From Gemmataceae bacterium (GTDB lineage Bacteria > Planctomycetota > Planctomycetia > Gemmatales > Gemmataceae): a DNA stretch of 64,000 nt. The stretch is from contig LR594585.1 of the NCBI GenBank assembly GCA_901538445.1, forward strand, positions 1-64,000. Reading direction: 5' to 3'. Shown here piece by piece: positions 34,487 through 43,600 of the stretch. Every line of letters begins with the position of its first letter. Positions within the stretch are counted from its first letter, which is position 1. Position numbers and translations under genes: made by a program. The notes below the pieces were generated by a model, which saw only the letters and a program-made list of their open reading frames with translations, ran no database searches and was not told the origin of the DNA.

Positions 34487-36214
34487 TCAGGCCTTCGCTT
34501 CCGCAGTCATGAGCTGCTCGGCGTGGCAGATGCTCAGGACCTCTTCGATCGTCGTAACTCCCTTGCAAGCCTTCAAGATACCGTCGTCGAGGAGCGTCCG
34601 CATCCCACCCGCCTTCGCCTTGCGGCGGATCTCCTGGGCCGGGGCCTGGGCGAAGGTCAACTCGCGGATGATCGCCGACATTCGCATCATCTCGTAGAGA
34701 CCGAGGCGGCCGCGGAAACCCGTTTGGCGACAGTGGGTACAGCCGCGGCCCTTCATAAACGTGGCCTTCTCGACCAAGTCCGGCGCGATGCCGGCGCTCT
34801 TCAACTCCCCCGCGGTCGGCACGAACGGCTCCTTGCACTTCACGCAATTCACCCGGGTGAGCCGCTGGGCCATGATCGCGATGACCGAACTGGCGATGAG
34901 GAACGGGGCGACTCCGATGTCGGCGAGCCGGGTGATGGCGCTGGGCGCATCGTTCGTGTGTAGCGTGCTGAAAACCAAGTGTCCTGTCAAGGACGCCTGC
35001 ACGGCGATTTCTGCCGTCTCCTTGTCCCGAATTTCACCGACCAGAATAATGTTCGGAGCTTGGCGGAGCATGGCCCGGATGATGCGCGCGAAGTCGAGCC
35101 CGATGCCGTGCTTCACCTCGACCTGGTTAATGCCAGGGAGGTAGTACTCGACCGGGTCCTCGGCGGTGATGATCTTCCGGTCCGGGCGGTTCAGTTCGTT
35201 CAGCGCCGCGTACAGCGTCGTCGTCTTCCCGGACCCGGTCGGCCCCGTGACGAGGAAGATGCCGTTGGGCCGCTTGATGATCTGCTGGAACTTCAGATAG
35301 TCGTCCTCGCCGAAGCCGAGGTCGCGGATGTTGACCTGAATGTTGCCCCGGTCGAGGATCCGCATGACCGCCGACTGGCCGTGGACCGACGGGAGCAGGC
35401 TCACACGAAGGTCGAAGTGCTTTCCGTGGACCGTCATCTTGATGCGGCCGTCCTGCGGGCGGCGCTTCTCGGAGATGTCGATGCTCCCCATGATCTTCAA
35501 ACGCGAGAGCAGGGGAGCGAGCAACCGCCGGGGGACCGCGTCGCGCTCGACCAGCACGCCGTCGATCCGGTAGCGGACCCGGACCCGGTCGGAGAACGGT
35601 TCGACGTGGATGTCGGACGCGCGGAGGTTCACCGCCTCCTGGATGATGAGGTTGCACAGCCGCACGACCGGCGCGTCGGAGTCGTCGGCCCCGGCGTAGT
35701 TCGCCATCGACTCGGTCTGGGTGAACTCGATGGCGGTGTCGGTGAACTCGACGAGCATCGAGTCCACCGACTCGGTTTCGGTCTGGCCGTAGTTCCGGTT
35801 GATGGCCTCCTGGATCTGCTCCGGGACGGCGAGGACGGGGACGATGTCCTTGTTCAGAATGAACTGGAGCTTCTGAACGGTCTCGTAGTTGGTCGGATCG
35901 GCGGTGATGATCTTGAGCGTGTTGCCCTCGAGCGACAGCGGGAGGACAATGTTCTCGCGGGCCACCGACTCGGGGACGAGTTCGATGATGGCCTTGGGGA
36001 TCTCCATGTCCGTCAGATCGACGAACGCCATGCCGTGCTTCTCGCCGATGGCGGCCATGCACTCGGCGGCCGTGGCGTAGTTGAGCTTGGCGAGGACGTC
36101 CTGAATCTTGAGGCCCTGCGAGCTGGCGGTGCGCTCGGCCTCTTCGAGCTGGTCCGGCCCGATGATCTTCTTCTTGAGCAGGATGTCGGTGAAGTCGCCG
36201 CGAAGCTTGGCCAT
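34487..36214 (-). CDS. pilB: Second PilB/GspE-type assembly ATPase
   Basis: 575 residues. The N-terminal MshEN domain (DILLKKKIIGPDQLEEAERT) is followed by Walker A GPTGSGKTTTLYAALNEL, Walker B APNIILVGEIRDKETAEIAV, GHLVFSTLHTNDAPSAITRL, and a zinc element with CVKC and CTHC. This copy has no Pro-rich leader. It opens the cluster, 248 bp before pilT. Two extension ATPases in one cluster may serve different complexes, for example a pilus and a secretion pseudopilus, or different substrates. Confidence 0.95.
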   Translation of the reverse strand: MAKLRGDFTDILLKKKIIGPDQLEEAERTASSQGLKIQDVLAKLNYATAAECMAAIGEKHGMAFVDLTDMEIPKAIIELVPESVARENIVLPLSLEGNTLKIITADPTNYETVQKLQFILNKDIVPVLAVPEQIQEAINRNYGQTETESVDSMLVEFTDTAIEFTQTESMANYAGADDSDAPVVRLCNLIIQEAVNLRASDIHVEPFSDRVRVRYRIDGVLVERDAVPRRLLAPLLSRLKIMGSIDISEKRRPQDGRIKMTVHGKHFDLRVSLLPSVHGQSAVMRILDRGNIQVNIRDLGFGEDDYLKFQQIIKRPNGIFLVTGPTGSGKTTTLYAALNELNRPDRKIITAEDPVEYYLPGINQVEVKHGIGLDFARIIRAMLRQAPNIILVGEIRDKETAEIAVQASLTGHLVFSTLHTNDAPSAITRLADIGVAPFLIASSVIAIMAQRLTRVNCVKCKEPFVPTAGELKSAGIAPDLVEKATFMKGRGCTHCRQTGFRGRLGLYEMMRMSAIIRELTFAQAPAQEIRRKAKAGGMRTLLDDGILKACKGVTTIEEVLSICHAEQLMTAEAKA

Positions 36215-36502
36215 GAGCGTTCCCCTGCGGAAATGGCTGGAAGCGGTCCGCCGAGCGGACGGTGGTTACGTGGTTAGTTGACGGAGCGAGGCGAACCCTG
36301 ACGGTGCCGATGCATCGAAGAAATGCGGTGACCCATCACGGAGTATGTACGTCGGACACGTCGTATGAAAGCCGGATGAGTTCAGCATGACCACCGCCCG
36401 CGGCCGGTTCAAGTGAAAAGTTCGCGGTAAGCCGGCGAAACGCTCAGTTTTAATCGGCGCGTGGTTCTGAGGTTGTGTTCGGAAGCCGGTCAGGGGGACG
36501 CC

Positions 36503-36835
36503 GTGACGGACCCACTCTCGGAGCCGCGGTAGCAACTGGCCGGGCTCGTGCTGGCGGTCCTCGGTGCGGTCACGTTCGGCTCGACGAGCGCGTTCGGGCT
36601 GGTGCTGTGCGTCGAGTGGCTCCTCGACCCCCGCCGGCCCGACGGCCTCCGCCGCTGGGACGCGGTCGGGGCGCTCCTCGCCGTGCCGGGGGTGCTGTTC
36701 TTCGTGTGGTTGTCGGCGGAGCACTTCGGCGGCCGCGAGCGCGAGATGATCGCCGCCTACTGGGGCAGCTTCGCCGTGTGGCTGCTGTTCCGCGCGTGGA
36801 CGCGCTGGCCGGCGATCAGCGCCCCTCGCCGGTGA
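36503..36835 (+). pseudogene. Small membrane protein gene, apparently interrupted by an early TAG
   Basis: From the GTG at 36503 (AGGGGGA 5 bases upstream) the frame reads VTDPLSEPR, then TAG at 36530-36532, then continues without a stop to 36835. The part after the TAG can start at the GTG at 36548 and gives a 95-residue protein with two or three hydrophobic segments (VLAVLGAVTFGSTSAFGLVL, AVGALLAVPGVLFFVWLS, MIAAYWGSFAVWLLFRAW). I do not recognise a family. Either the first start was lost by mutation, or the true gene is the shorter one with a weak ribosome site. Confidence 0.5.
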
Positions 36836-37082
36836 CCGCGACCCGTGCGGCGGGCGGCGCGGGCGTGGGGCGGTGTCGGGCCAGACCCCGCGGCCACGCG
36901 TCACAGCCTCGATTTCCGCGCGTCCGGTTGACGCGGTGAACGCCCGTGCTAGGCTGAGCCCGTGCCCGATTGGATGGCACTTCAACCAACCCGCCGAGTC
37001 GTCGGTCCGCAGGTTCAGACCTATTCCGCGAATGGATTGGCCGGTCCGTCACGTTTTGTCGAGTCACCAGGAGGGCTTGATT

Positions 37083-37715
37083 ATGGTTATCGTCCGCACT
37101 CTGGGCGTGTCGCTCCTCGGTCTGCTGCTGACGGCCACCGCGGGCACCGCACAATTGCCGAAGCTCAACCCGCCAAAGCTTAGCCCGCCGAAGCTCAGCC
37201 CACCGCCGCTCAAGCTGCCGGACCTTTCCCAACTCGACCCCAACAAGAAGGGGAGCGTTGCCAACCAGGGGTTGAACCAGGGGCTGAACGGGCTCAAGCA
37301 GTTGACCCCGAGCAAGGGCAAGGGCGTCAACAGCGACACCGAACTCAGCATCCCGCCCACGACCGGCGCGCAGCCGGGCAAGCCGCTCGGCACGACGTCC
37401 ACGGTGAAGCCGGACGAGTACCTCGGGCGGAACGCAGAGGGCAAAGGGATGTGGCGGAGCGGGAAGACCGGGCAGGTCTACTATACCGACGAATCGCTCT
37501 TACTCTCCAAGCCCAAGCCGGCGAGCACGGGGGAAGGCCAGCCGCTCGGCACGTCCGCACCGGGCGTCCCGCTGTCGCCGCCGGGCGGGGCGGCCAAGCC
37601 GCCGGCCGCCACGCCCCCGCAACCCTCATCGACCGGCCTGGAGTACGTCGGCAAGACGGCCGACGGCAAGTCGGTGTACAAGAACCCCAAAACCGGTGAG
37701 TACGTCATTCGGTGA
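37083..37715 (+). CDS. Secreted Pro-rich protein of unknown function
   Basis: 210 residues from the ATG at 37083, with AGGAGG about 10 bases upstream. A signal peptide (about 1-22, ending TATAGTAQ) is followed by a short repeat, PKLNPPKLSPPKLSPPPLKL, then an Asn/Gly/Leu segment and two copies of a small beta-like unit: DEYLGRNAEGKGMWRSGKTG near 115 and LEYVGKTADGKSVYKNPKTG near 188, about 75 residues apart. No enzyme motif is present. It is probably an exported envelope protein. Its neighbours give no hint of function. Confidence 0.8.
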   Translation: MVIVRTLGVSLLGLLLTATAGTAQLPKLNPPKLSPPKLSPPPLKLPDLSQLDPNKKGSVANQGLNQGLNGLKQLTPSKGKGVNSDTELSIPPTTGAQPGKPLGTTSTVKPDEYLGRNAEGKGMWRSGKTGQVYYTDESLLLSKPKPASTGEGQPLGTSAPGVPLSPPGGAAKPPAATPPQPSSTGLEYVGKTADGKSVYKNPKTGEYVIR

Positions 37716-37863
37716 ACCGGAGTTGGGCGCCAAGTCTGGTTGACTCGCAACTCGAAGACGGCTTCTGTGAGGCCGGTGCCAAACGATCGTCGATGCACCG
37801 GCTTCGTCGGACCCCTTCATCCGCGTGTGATGTGGGGCCGGGGGCTTCCGCCGGAGGCGGGTC

Positions 37864-38619
37864 GTGGCGCGACGGCGGAAGAGCACCCCGGGGCCGTACC
37901 TGCTGCACCTGGAGGTGCTCCGCGACCGCATCGCGGACCCGAACCGCTACCCGTTCAACCTCCCCGCGGTTCGCGGGCTGGCCCGGCTCCCGTTCCACCC
38001 AAAGGTGACGTTCCTGGTCGGCGAGAACGGGTCCGGCAAGTCCACGCTGCTCGAAGCGGTCGCCGTCGGGTACGGGCTCAACCCCGAGGGCGGGAGCCGG
38101 AACTTCAACTTCGCCACCCGGGCCTCGCACTCCGCACTCGGCGACGCCGTTCGACTCGCGAAGACTATCAGCCACCCCGGCGACAGCTACTTCCTCCGGG
38201 CCGAGAGCTTCTTCAACGTCGCGACCGAGATTGAACGGTTAGGGGTCGGACAAGCCTACGGCGGGGTATCGCTCCACGAGCAGTCGCACGGGGAGTCGTT
38301 CTTCGCGCTGTTCCAGAACCGGTTCGCCGACAACGGCCTGTACCTGCTCGACGAGCCCGAGGCAGCACTGTCGCCGAAGCGGCAACTCCAGTTCCTCGCG
38401 CTGCTCCACGGGTACGTGCGCCGCGGCGGGCAGTTCGTGATCGCGACGCACTCGCCGATCATACTCGCGTACCCCGACGCACTGATCTACCAGCTCGACG
38501 CCCGTGGCGTACGCAAGGTCGCGTACACGGACACCGAGCACTACCTGCTCACCCGCGGGTTCCTGAGCAACCCACAGCGATCGCTCGACGAACTCCTCAA
38601 GGAGGAGTCCGGGGCGTGA
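37864..38619 (+). CDS. Small AAA-type ATPase (AAA_21 / ABC-like predicted ATPase)
   Basis: 251 residues from a GTG at 37864. An N-terminal Walker A, VGENGSGKSTLLEAVAVGYG, lies near residue 58. SHGESFFALFQ resembles the ABC signature region near 142, LYLLDEPEAALSP is the Walker B near 160, and VIATHSPIILAYP is the H-loop near 197. This is the compact SMC/ABC-like family found as single-domain predicted ATPases; some members occur in toxin-antitoxin or defence modules, many are unassigned. It is 41 bp upstream of a GNAT-like gene. I cannot define a partner with confidence. Confidence 0.88.
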   Translation: MARRRKSTPGPYLLHLEVLRDRIADPNRYPFNLPAVRGLARLPFHPKVTFLVGENGSGKSTLLEAVAVGYGLNPEGGSRNFNFATRASHSALGDAVRLAKTISHPGDSYFLRAESFFNVATEIERLGVGQAYGGVSLHEQSHGESFFALFQNRFADNGLYLLDEPEAALSPKRQLQFLALLHGYVRRGGQFVIATHSPIILAYPDALIYQLDARGVRKVAYTDTEHYLLTRGFLSNPQRSLDELLKEESGA

Positions 38620-38660
38620 CGGGGATGGAACAAGCGGTGCTGGTGGCGGATTGATTCACC

Positions 38661-39314
38661 GTGGCAGCCCGAAGGTGCAAGGAAATGGTGCAACGTCCCG
38701 AGGTCCGACCGACTCGCCTCGCGGACGGTCGCGTCAACCCGCCGGTCCTGATCCCGGCGGCGATTGTTCGCCACTTCCCGGCGGCACAACTCGCGGAGGT
38801 GGAAGCCGCCTGGTCACCAGCCCGGACGGAACTTGCTGGGGCACGGGCCGCGGTCGGCCTTCCTCTGGAAAGCAGCCACTGGGACTGGAGGGGCAAGGTC
38901 GAGCGTGTCGAGGTCGGGCAACTCTCACTTGTGGCCGTCGAGTGCGAGAGCGCGGTTCAAGGATTGATGGCGGTTCCGCTCCAACCGCGTGCGGCGGTGC
39001 TGACCCCCGGCGAGCGCCTCTTGTACGTCGATTACCTTGAGGTCTCGCCGTGGAACCAGCGCTCTCCCAACGGCCCGCGACGGTTCCTTGGTGTCGGCAG
39101 AGCTCTGATCGGTCAGGCAATCCACATGAGTCGCGAACGCGGCTTCAACGGTCGCGTCGGACTCCACTCTCTTCCCCAGGCCGAAGGGTTCTACTCGGGC
39201 ATCTGCAACATGAGGCGGATCGGCGCCGACCCAGACTATTACGACCTTGTGTACTTCGAGTACACTGAACGAGAAGCATCCGAATGGCTCGCACCGCAGG
39301 GGATACCCGGATGA
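38661..39314 (+). CDS. GNAT-like acetyltransferase-fold protein
   Basis: 217 residues from the GTG at 38661; an ATG at 38685 is a possible alternative. The C-terminal half has LYVDYLEVSPWNQ, then RRFLGVGRALIGQAIHMS, which resembles the acetyl-CoA pyrophosphate loop (V-G-x-x-L), and GRVGLHSLPQAEGFYS, a late GNAT strand-helix segment. The N-terminal half is not recognised. It follows the AAA ATPase closely and overlaps the next gene by 4 bases, so the three may be one transcript. Confidence 0.7.
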   Translation: MAARRCKEMVQRPEVRPTRLADGRVNPPVLIPAAIVRHFPAAQLAEVEAAWSPARTELAGARAAVGLPLESSHWDWRGKVERVEVGQLSLVAVECESAVQGLMAVPLQPRAAVLTPGERLLYVDYLEVSPWNQRSPNGPRRFLGVGRALIGQAIHMSRERGFNGRVGLHSLPQAEGFYSGICNMRRIGADPDYYDLVYFEYTEREASEWLAPQGIPG

Positions 39315-39583
39315 CAGAACCGCATCAATTCACACTCGAAGCGCTGATGGCGGAAGAGGGCTTGTATGTGAATGCGGGCTTGCCGGAGAACCTACGCCGT
39401 CAACTCGCCGCCGCCAAAGAGCGCGAGGAACAGGCCGGCGCGCTGAGGGAGCGGGCCGACCGCATCCTTGCGTCGATCGCGGAACACGAAGCCCAGATCG
39501 CGAAGCTCCACCAGGAACTCCGTCAGGTACTCGACCAGTACGTTCCTTCGGCAAACGCGAAAGGCAAGGTATCGGCCGCTTGA
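39311..39583 (+). CDS. Small coiled-coil protein
   Basis: 90 residues, ATG overlapping the stop of the GNAT-like gene (ATGA). After a short N-terminal part (FTLEALMAEEGLYV) comes a long charged helix, about residues 30-80, with heptad-like spacing (LAAAKEREEQAGALRERADR and IAEHEAQIAKLHQELRQVLD). Function unknown. The tight coupling suggests it works with, or regulates, the GNAT-like protein. Confidence 0.75.
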   Translation: MTEPHQFTLEALMAEEGLYVNAGLPENLRRQLAAAKEREEQAGALRERADRILASIAEHEAQIAKLHQELRQVLDQYVPSANAKGKVSAA

Positions 39584-39587
39584 CCCA

Positions 39588-40487
39588 CTACTTCCCCGCG
39601 ACAGCGGGGCGGGTGAAGTCGACGCGGACGACCTCGCCGGCGGTGCCGGTCACGGTGCGCTTCTCCTCCCGGAGCGCGCCGCGCTCCATCCACCGTGCGG
39701 TCACCTCGTACCGGAACTCCTTCCCGCCCTCCAGCGGCGGCGAGTCGAAGACGCGGTCGGTGCCGGTCTGGTTGGTCTTCACCCCGTCCACGAACACCTC
39801 CGCGTGCGGCTGCGGCACCTTCACGGACAGGATTAGGCTCCCGTCCGGGGCGGGCGGGGCCGGCGGTACGGAGCCCGGCGGCGGGAGTTGCGGGAGCGGC
39901 GGCTTCGGCGTCAGCGGCCTGGGCATCTCGCCGCTCGGCAGGTTGGTGTCGTCGAAGTTGTTGTGCAGCGGGGTGACGGTGCCGACCCGCTCGGACGTCG
40001 GCCACACGCCGACCGTCGGGAACTTCGGCCGCGGCGACGCGGCGTAGATGCCGACCCACCCGAACGGGATGCCCGGCGACGGCACCTGCTCCCACAGCTT
40101 CCGCAGGTCGTTGTTGCCGAACACGCCGGGGATCGGGCCGTAGGTCGGCACCGGCGGCCCGTACAGGCTCAGCCCGTTCGACCACGACGACCCCGCCCGC
40201 GGGCCGTAGAAGGCGTACCCGGGGTAGCCCACGAACGGCCCGCCGTACAGCCCCGGGTAGCTCCACCCCGGCGCGACCGTCGGGCCGTAGCCCCACGGCC
40301 CCCAGAACGGGCCGAACCCCGGGCCGGCCGCCGCGAGGTAGTCGCGGTGCTTCCCGTGCAGCACCGTCGCGCCGCCGTAGGGGTTCGGGTACGGCGGGTA
40401 GTCCTGGGCCAGCCCCGGGGCCGGGAGGAACACGCACACGAGGAGCGGCGAGGCGAGGGCGATCAGTCGTGCGGGGCGGCCGGTCAT
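39588..40487 (-). CDS. Secreted Pro/Gly/Tyr-rich protein with TIGR03000-like domain
   Basis: 299 residues from the ATG at 40487, with GGAGG about 6 bases upstream. A signal peptide (about 1-28, ending PGLAQ) leads into a Gly/Pro/Tyr-rich middle (PWGYGPTVAPGWSYPGLYGG and similar). The C-terminal about 75 residues have SLILSVKVPQPHAEVFVDGV, RVFDSPPLEGGKEFRYEVTA and GEVVRVDFT, matching the TIGR03000 planctomycete domain. The domain has no known activity; it resembles PEGA-like surface modules. It is probably cell-envelope associated. Confidence 0.88.
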   Translation of the reverse strand: MTGRPARLIALASPLLVCVFLPAPGLAQDYPPYPNPYGGATVLHGKHRDYLAAAGPGFGPFWGPWGYGPTVAPGWSYPGLYGGPFVGYPGYAFYGPRAGSSWSNGLSLYGPPVPTYGPIPGVFGNNDLRKLWEQVPSPGIPFGWVGIYAASPRPKFPTVGVWPTSERVGTVTPLHNNFDDTNLPSGEMPRPLTPKPPLPQLPPPGSVPPAPPAPDGSLILSVKVPQPHAEVFVDGVKTNQTGTDRVFDSPPLEGGKEFRYEVTARWMERGALREEKRTVTGTAGEVVRVDFTRPAVAGK

Positions 40488-40611
40488 GTGAACCCTCCGT
40501 GGACGTTTCCCCACAGAAACGATTCGGCCCGCCGGGCGAGGGGACTCGCACGGCGGGCCGTCGGGAAGGTCAGTTCGGGCGGGCCGGGTCGCGGGCATCC
40601 GGCGCGGCGGG

Positions 40612-43600
40612 TCACTTGGAAGGAACCGGCGCGACCGGCACACCCGGCACCGGCAGCGCGACCGGAATGATCCCGCGGACCGCGCCGATCCGCCCGTCGA
40701 GCGTGTGCCCGGCGACGATCACCTCGTACCCGCCGGCGGCCGACCCGAGCTGCACCGGGAGGGTGAGCTTGCCGGTCCCCGGGACCACGACCACCGGCTG
40801 CCACAGGACCGTGTCGGCCTCGTCGGAGCCGTCCCGCGGGGCGTCGGCCGGGCTGGGCCGCGGGGCGGCGTACTCGCGGACGACGAGCGGGTGCGTGGTC
40901 GGGACCGACGCGCCGACGCGGTGGATCGCGCGGGTCTCGGCCGGGACCGCGACGAACCCGCCGCGGACCGGGGCGTTGGGCGGGGGCGCTGCGGCCGCGT
41001 TGGCGTCCGGCCGGGCGTTATTCTGGAGCTGCTCGGCCTCCTTCAACTGCCGGGCGAGCCCGTCCTGCATGTGGTTCTGGAACTCGCGGGCGCGGCTGTC
41101 GGCGGCCTGCTTGGCCTTCTCCACGGCCTGCTGGTAGTCGGCCTCCTGGCGGGCCTGCTCCTTGGTTTCGCCCGCGGACCGTTTCTCGTCGGCCTTCGTG
41201 AGCGGGGCACCGCGGCGGAGGTTCGCCTGCCGCTCGCGGAGGGTGGTCGCGTCCTTGTTCCCGGCCTCGGGCCCGGCGAGTGCGGCGACGCGGCCCTTGC
41301 CGTACGCCCACTCGGAGGGCACCTCGGCGTCGCTGATCTCCAGGCGCTTGGCGTACTTCCGGGTCTGCCAGCCGCCCTCGCCGACCGCGTCGCCCTTGTC
41401 CCCCTTGCCGGCCGCGTCCCGCTGGGGGAACGCGAACAATTTCCCGTTGAGTCGGTCGAGGAACGTCGGGGCCTTGTCGGACCCGACCCCGCTGCCGGGT
41501 GCGGCCGCGGCCATCGGGGGGGCACCGGTGGCCGGGCGCGGGGCGGTCGACGGCCCGGGAGGCGCGCCCGGCTCGCGCTTCGCGCCCTGCTGGGCGGGCA
41601 CCTGCGCCAGGCCCGGGGCAATCGCCCCGTTCAGCGACCCCTGCGACTTGAACCCACCGAAGCCGCCGCCCGGCACCTGCGGGGGTGCCGCGCCCCCGAG
41701 CTTCGGGAGCCCGGCACCCGGGCCGCCCCCGGACGCGCCGAACCCGCCGATCCCGGGCTTCGCCGGAGTCGCCTTCCCGTCGGATGGCGGCCCGTGCTCG
41801 TCCTTCCCGGGGCCGGCCTTCTTGCGGTCCGGGGTCCGGTCCGAGTCGCCCGACGCGCCGCCGATGGCGGGGTTCGTCCCCTCCGGGTCGGCGTCGGTCT
41901 GCGGCTCGCCCGCGGGCGCGGCGGGGATCTCGCGGGCCTCGTCGGCGAGGCGGGCCTGCTTGATCTTCATCACGTCGGTGGTGACGCCGGCCGCGAGGGT
42001 CCGGTCCGCGGTCCCGAGGGCGACGACGAGGAACGCCACGAGCCCGAGCGCCCCGGCGGTGCCGAGGCCGAGCGGCACCCGGCCCTGGCTCCGGGCGAAG
42101 CACGCCCCGCCGAGCATGAGCGCGAGGAGCCCGAACCCGCCGACCGCGAACCACCCGGTCTCGCGGAACCGCTCGACCGGCGCGGCGGCCAGTTCGGCCC
42201 GCTCGACCCGGGCCTTGGCGGCCTTCGCGGCGTCGTTGGCCGCGGCCGCGAACCGCTGCACCCCCTCGGCCCCGTTGCGGTCGGCGTCGGCGGCCTCGGC
42301 GGCCGCCTTGGCGGCGTCGAGGGTCCGCACGGCCTCCTCGTACCGCGGCCAGAACGTGTCGCGGATCTTCTGGTGGTCGCGGAACGCGGGCGGCTCCACG
42401 GAGGTCATGTACTGCCCGTTGCACACGAGCAGGTGGGCCTGCTCCTGGGTCGGGGCGACCGGCCGGCGGGCGTACCCCTGGGGCACCTGCTCGGCGAACC
42501 GCCGCCACCCCTGCGTGCCGAGGACGAGGTCGAGCGACTCGCCGGCGAGCGGGTGGTCGGTGAGCAGGAAGTCGGCGTACTCCAGCGCGTCCGGGGTGTT
42601 CACCTCCCCGGCGATGAGGAAGTGCGTGGCCAGCGACCGGTCCTTCGGGCCGGAGGCGACCGCGGAGTTGACCACGGCGGCGTAGAGGACGGCGGCGGTC
42701 GGGCGGCCCTTCTCGTCGGTCGCGGAGACGTTCAGCCCGACCGCGGCGTTGGCGGCGAACCCGGTCGCGCCGTCGGCCCGCGGGCCGCTCGTGGTGAAGC
42801 TCAGGTTCAGCCCCTCGCCCGGCTTGCGGAACACGAGCCGCTCGGCGACGGGCTTGAGGTCTTCTTTCGGCTGCCCCGGGAACTGCTCGGGCTCCTCGAA
42901 CACGGTGACCCGCACCACGCCGCCGCGGGGGTCGTTCTCGGCCAACAACTGCACCTCGGTGACCTGGGTGGGCGACGCGGTCACCGTCTTCGTGTCGGCG
43001 AGGCGGCCGCGGGTGTACGCCCCGACGACCAGCTTCCGCTCGCGGCCGACCGACCGCAGGTGGACGCGGATCGGCTTACCGGGGGCGGTCACCGGGTCGA
43101 GGACCGTCATCACCACGCCGCCCTGCTTCGGCTCGGGGAGCAGGAACCCGGTCCGCGACGCGGCGACCAGCGGCGCGCCGATGAGGGCGGCCGCGGGGGT
43201 CGGGAACCGGCTGTTCTTCGGCACCAGGAGCGGGGCGTACGCCCCGGCCGGGGCCGCGAGCTTGAGCCACACCGGGGTGCCCAGCTCGGGCGTGTACTGG
43301 AACACGCCGAGCCCGCGGTTGGCCCCGCGGACCGCGTCGCTGCGGAGCGTCTCGACGGTCGCCAGGGTCCGCCGCCCGTCGGTCACGATCCCGCCGATCT
43401 CGACGGGCAGGCCGGTCGGGGTCGTGGCCCGCACGTACACCCGGCACGGCACCCCGGCGACCAGGTCGCCGCCCTCGGGGAAGAACTCGACGGTCACGTT
43501 CGGGCCGACGACCGGGACGCGGGCCGCGACCGACTCCTCGACCTCGCGGCCGTCGGCGTCGGCCAGGACCGTGACCTTCACCCGCGCGTCGCCGCGGGCG

